A stretch of DNA of 37,046 nucleotides. Origin: Haloquadratum sp. GTDB taxonomy: Archaea; Halobacteriota; Halobacteria; Halobacteriales; Haloferacaceae. Below, piece by piece: positions 35,749 through 37,046 of the stretch. The DNA lies in assembly GCA_028275165.1 (NCBI GenBank), contig JAQCNF010000039.1, positions 1 through 37,046 of the forward strand, in the 5' to 3' direction. Position 1 is the stretch's first letter, and each line of letters begins with the position of its first letter. The notes beneath the pieces are model-generated. The model made no database searches and was not told the origin of the DNA. It worked only from the letters and a program-made list of their open reading frames with translations. The translations under genes and the position numbers were made by a program.

Positions 35749-35783
35749 CAGTTGTTACAAATATGATTTCTTTATTCAGTCTG
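35749..35783 (+). repeat. 35-bp direct repeat, copy 1
   Basis: Starts at the base after the deoC stop codon. It matches 36045-36079 at 32 of 35 positions (differences at repeat positions 9, 17 and 26). The two copies bracket the zinc-ribbon gene, and weaker similarity continues about 20 bases beyond each. Confidence 0.8.
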
Positions 35784-35833
35784 GGGTGTGATTTTTCCGA
35801 AGTCGTATTTCGAGTGACTGCTCTTGGTGCTTG

Positions 35834-35989
35834 TCAGTGCGAAGGGCAGACCTGGCTGGCAATGCCCTGATCGCAGTCGCTACATACCTTTGCGCCGCAG
35901 TTGTCACATGTTCCGCCGTCCGGCATTCCAGCAGCGACATCGCCTGGGTCGGGCAGATCAACTCCGCAACTTGTACAGGGTGTTCCCAT
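35834..35989 (-). CDS. Small zinc-ribbon protein (51 residues)
   Basis: The minus strand encodes MGTPCTSCGVDLPDPG, then MPDGGTCDNCGAKVCSDC, ending IASQVCPSH. The Cys pairs are C5/C8, C28/C31 and C36/C39, with a further C48 and H51, enough for one or two zinc sites. Haloarchaea encode many such CPxCG-type mini-proteins, most of unknown role. The start ATG is at 35989 and the first Cys pair follows at once. The gene sits between two 35-bp direct repeats. It has no operon partner and is convergent with deoC. Confidence 0.75.
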   Translation of the reverse strand: MGTPCTSCGVDLPDPGDVAAGMPDGGTCDNCGAKVCSDCDQGIASQVCPSH

Positions 35990-36044
35990 CTATTTTCTTT
36001 CTATTACTCATACAAAATGTGTCGCTCAACCAGAGAGCCGTTAT

Positions 36045-36079
36045 CAGTTGTTGCAAATATCATTTCTTTCTTCAGTCTG
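36045..36079 (+). repeat. 35-bp direct repeat, copy 2
   Basis: Second copy of the repeat at 35749-35783, same orientation, 296 bases downstream, three mismatches. It lies upstream of the zinc-ribbon gene's start (minus strand), so the duplicated unit contains the whole small gene. Confidence 0.8.
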
Positions 36080-37046
36080 CAGCGTGGCTCTTCCTGCCGA
36101 TTCGGAAGCACTCCTGAATAGAAGAGGCGTGTTTTCAATGACTGTTAATGATGAGTCAGTTCGATATCCAAAACGACCAATAAGAGTGCGATGGACTCAA
36201 ATTGCTCGGTGATCCCCCTCAAAACTCCGGAACATCACCCGCTGGATAGCCGCCCGCATCTGGAGCGAATCCAGCGGAATGTTAAGTGGGTGCTGAGAGC
36301 GTATAGAGTGCTGGAAAAGTTGAACGCACAATCCACTCGGGGAGTCATAACCTCCTGACGCTTTCCAGTCATGCTTTGAGTTGCGACAGAGCGACACAGG
36401 GTTGACGCTATTCGAGACCGTCTTCGGTACGCTGACTGGCACTCACAGTGGGTGTTTCGCAAGCTCAAGCAGTGTGTTGAATACAAAGCCGAAGAGCAGG
36501 GAGTGTTCGTGACGTACCGCGAGGACAACGTTCATGATCTCAACCGCACGTCCCAAAACGGGCTGTGCTGTCGCAGGCGAATTTCATTTCTCTTGACGTT
36601 CCCGAGATGGGTCGGCTGAAATTCATATATCCGAACATCTAGTGGGTGAGGGTCGGCGGCTTCACCCCGCTCGCGATCGCGAACACCCGTCTCACCTGCC
36701 GTCGATGTCGAGAGGCGTCGCGTTTTCTCGCAACTGCCGGCCGTTGCTTCAACATCTTTCACCCACGTCACAACTGTATTCACTGTGACGGTGGGCCGCG
36801 TGATAACCGTATGGCCTTCAGCTTCTCGCAGAGAAGTAGTTTGAGACCCAAAGCGTCATCACGGGAACGGAAACCGAAGATTTCTGATCGCGACCCTCCC
36901 ACTCTGCCTGTTCCGCCTGCAGACACAGTAAATTCGAAGAACACGAGCAAGCGATGTAAACGGCGAGGAGGATGTCACAGAGAGTGTCTCAGTACGCCAC
37001 TGGATAAACGGTGGTTGTACAGGCGGTTGAGGCGACTGCCCCGGGG
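36080..37046. other. Decayed, gene-poor end of the window
   Basis: Apart from the tnpB remnant at about 36405-36560 no protein is supportable. The minus-strand frame at 36532-36783 has a plausible look (DPHPLDVRIYEF) but no recognised family. A GGATGTCAC string at 36970-36978 could be the matching transposon end, without a clear hairpin. Confidence 0.4.
36405..36560 (+). mobile_element. TnpB C-lobe remnant
   Basis: One plus-strand frame reads IRDRLRYADWHSQWVFRKL and KQCVEYKAEEQGVFVTY, matching the helix before the last RuvC segment of haloarchaeal TnpB (compare [10 protein letters not shown] in the 26.6 kb relic). The zinc finger that should follow is degraded and the N-terminal part is absent. 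A possible right end lies at 36970-36978. Confidence 0.55.

Noticed and set aside
36532-36783. 83-codon minus-strand frame near the window end
   Set aside because: No recognisable family and it overlaps decayed transposon sequence; could be chance.

Overview
The window looks like chromosomal DNA of a moderately low-GC haloarchaeon. The evidence is the acidic, Asp/Glu-rich proteins, the archaeal gene types (Cbf5/TruB, transcription factor S, DUF106, DUF63, split GMP synthase GuaAb, beta-RFAP synthase), Tat-type signal peptides, TATA boxes placed for leaderless mRNAs, and decayed haloarchaeal TnpB (IS1341/IS200-IS605 type) elements. The modest GC and the many long non-coding stretches fit Haloquadratum walsbyi or a close relative. 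This is inference from style; no database search was possible.

Layout. 0.36-2.6 kb: carA faces an Lrp/AsnC regulator across a shared 17-bp palindrome, followed by type I idi. 2.7-3.1 kb: a dead alpha/beta-hydrolase cut off next to a transposon-end hairpin. 3.2-7.1 kb: a core block of a small haloarchaeal protein, adk, the DUF106 membrane insertase, cmk and truB/cbf5. 7.1-9.6 kb: a gene-poor accessory stretch with tRNA-Pro(GGG), a Tat lipoprotein with a transglutaminase-like fold, and an orphan ribbon-helix-helix regulator with its own inverted repeat. 9.6-12.4 kb: a 1-Cys peroxiredoxin whose stop codon lies in a transposon end, a tnpB relic, and ilvD. 12.8-18.3 kb: an MDR oxidoreductase with a small membrane protein, a DUF5802-like protein, a Vms1-like release-factor-fold protein, and a DUF1611/enolase-superfamily pair matching the DgcN-DgcA D-glutamate pathway.

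18.9-23.2 kb (all minus strand): tfs, a 61-aa protein, pspA, a GCS2-like glutamate ligase family protein and beta-RFAP synthase. 23.3-26.2 kb: a tightly overlapping pyrG-guaAb-TrkA-N-like operon for CTP and GMP synthesis. 26.5-27.1 kb: a second tnpB relic with three perfect hairpins behind it. 27.2-31.2 kb: a DUF2892 membrane protein, PEP carboxylase and a Rieske protein with no cytochrome b next to it. 31.4-35.7 kb: an HPP-Usp fusion overlapping uridine phosphorylase, a DUF63 protein, a G-rich pentamer repeat and deoC. 35.7-37.0 kb: a 51-aa zinc-ribbon gene between two 35-bp direct repeats, then a third tnpB relic.

Main themes are nucleotide synthesis and salvage (carA, pyrG, guaAb, adk, cmk, udp, deoC), glutamate chemistry (DgcN, DgcA, the GCS2-like protein) and decaying TnpB elements in the spacers. 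The points most worth a second look are the D-glutamate pair beside the release-factor-fold gene, the repeat-flanked zinc-ribbon gene, the HPP-Usp/uridine phosphorylase overlap, the uncharacterised third member of the pyrG-guaAb operon, and the hairpins preserved behind a dead tnpB.
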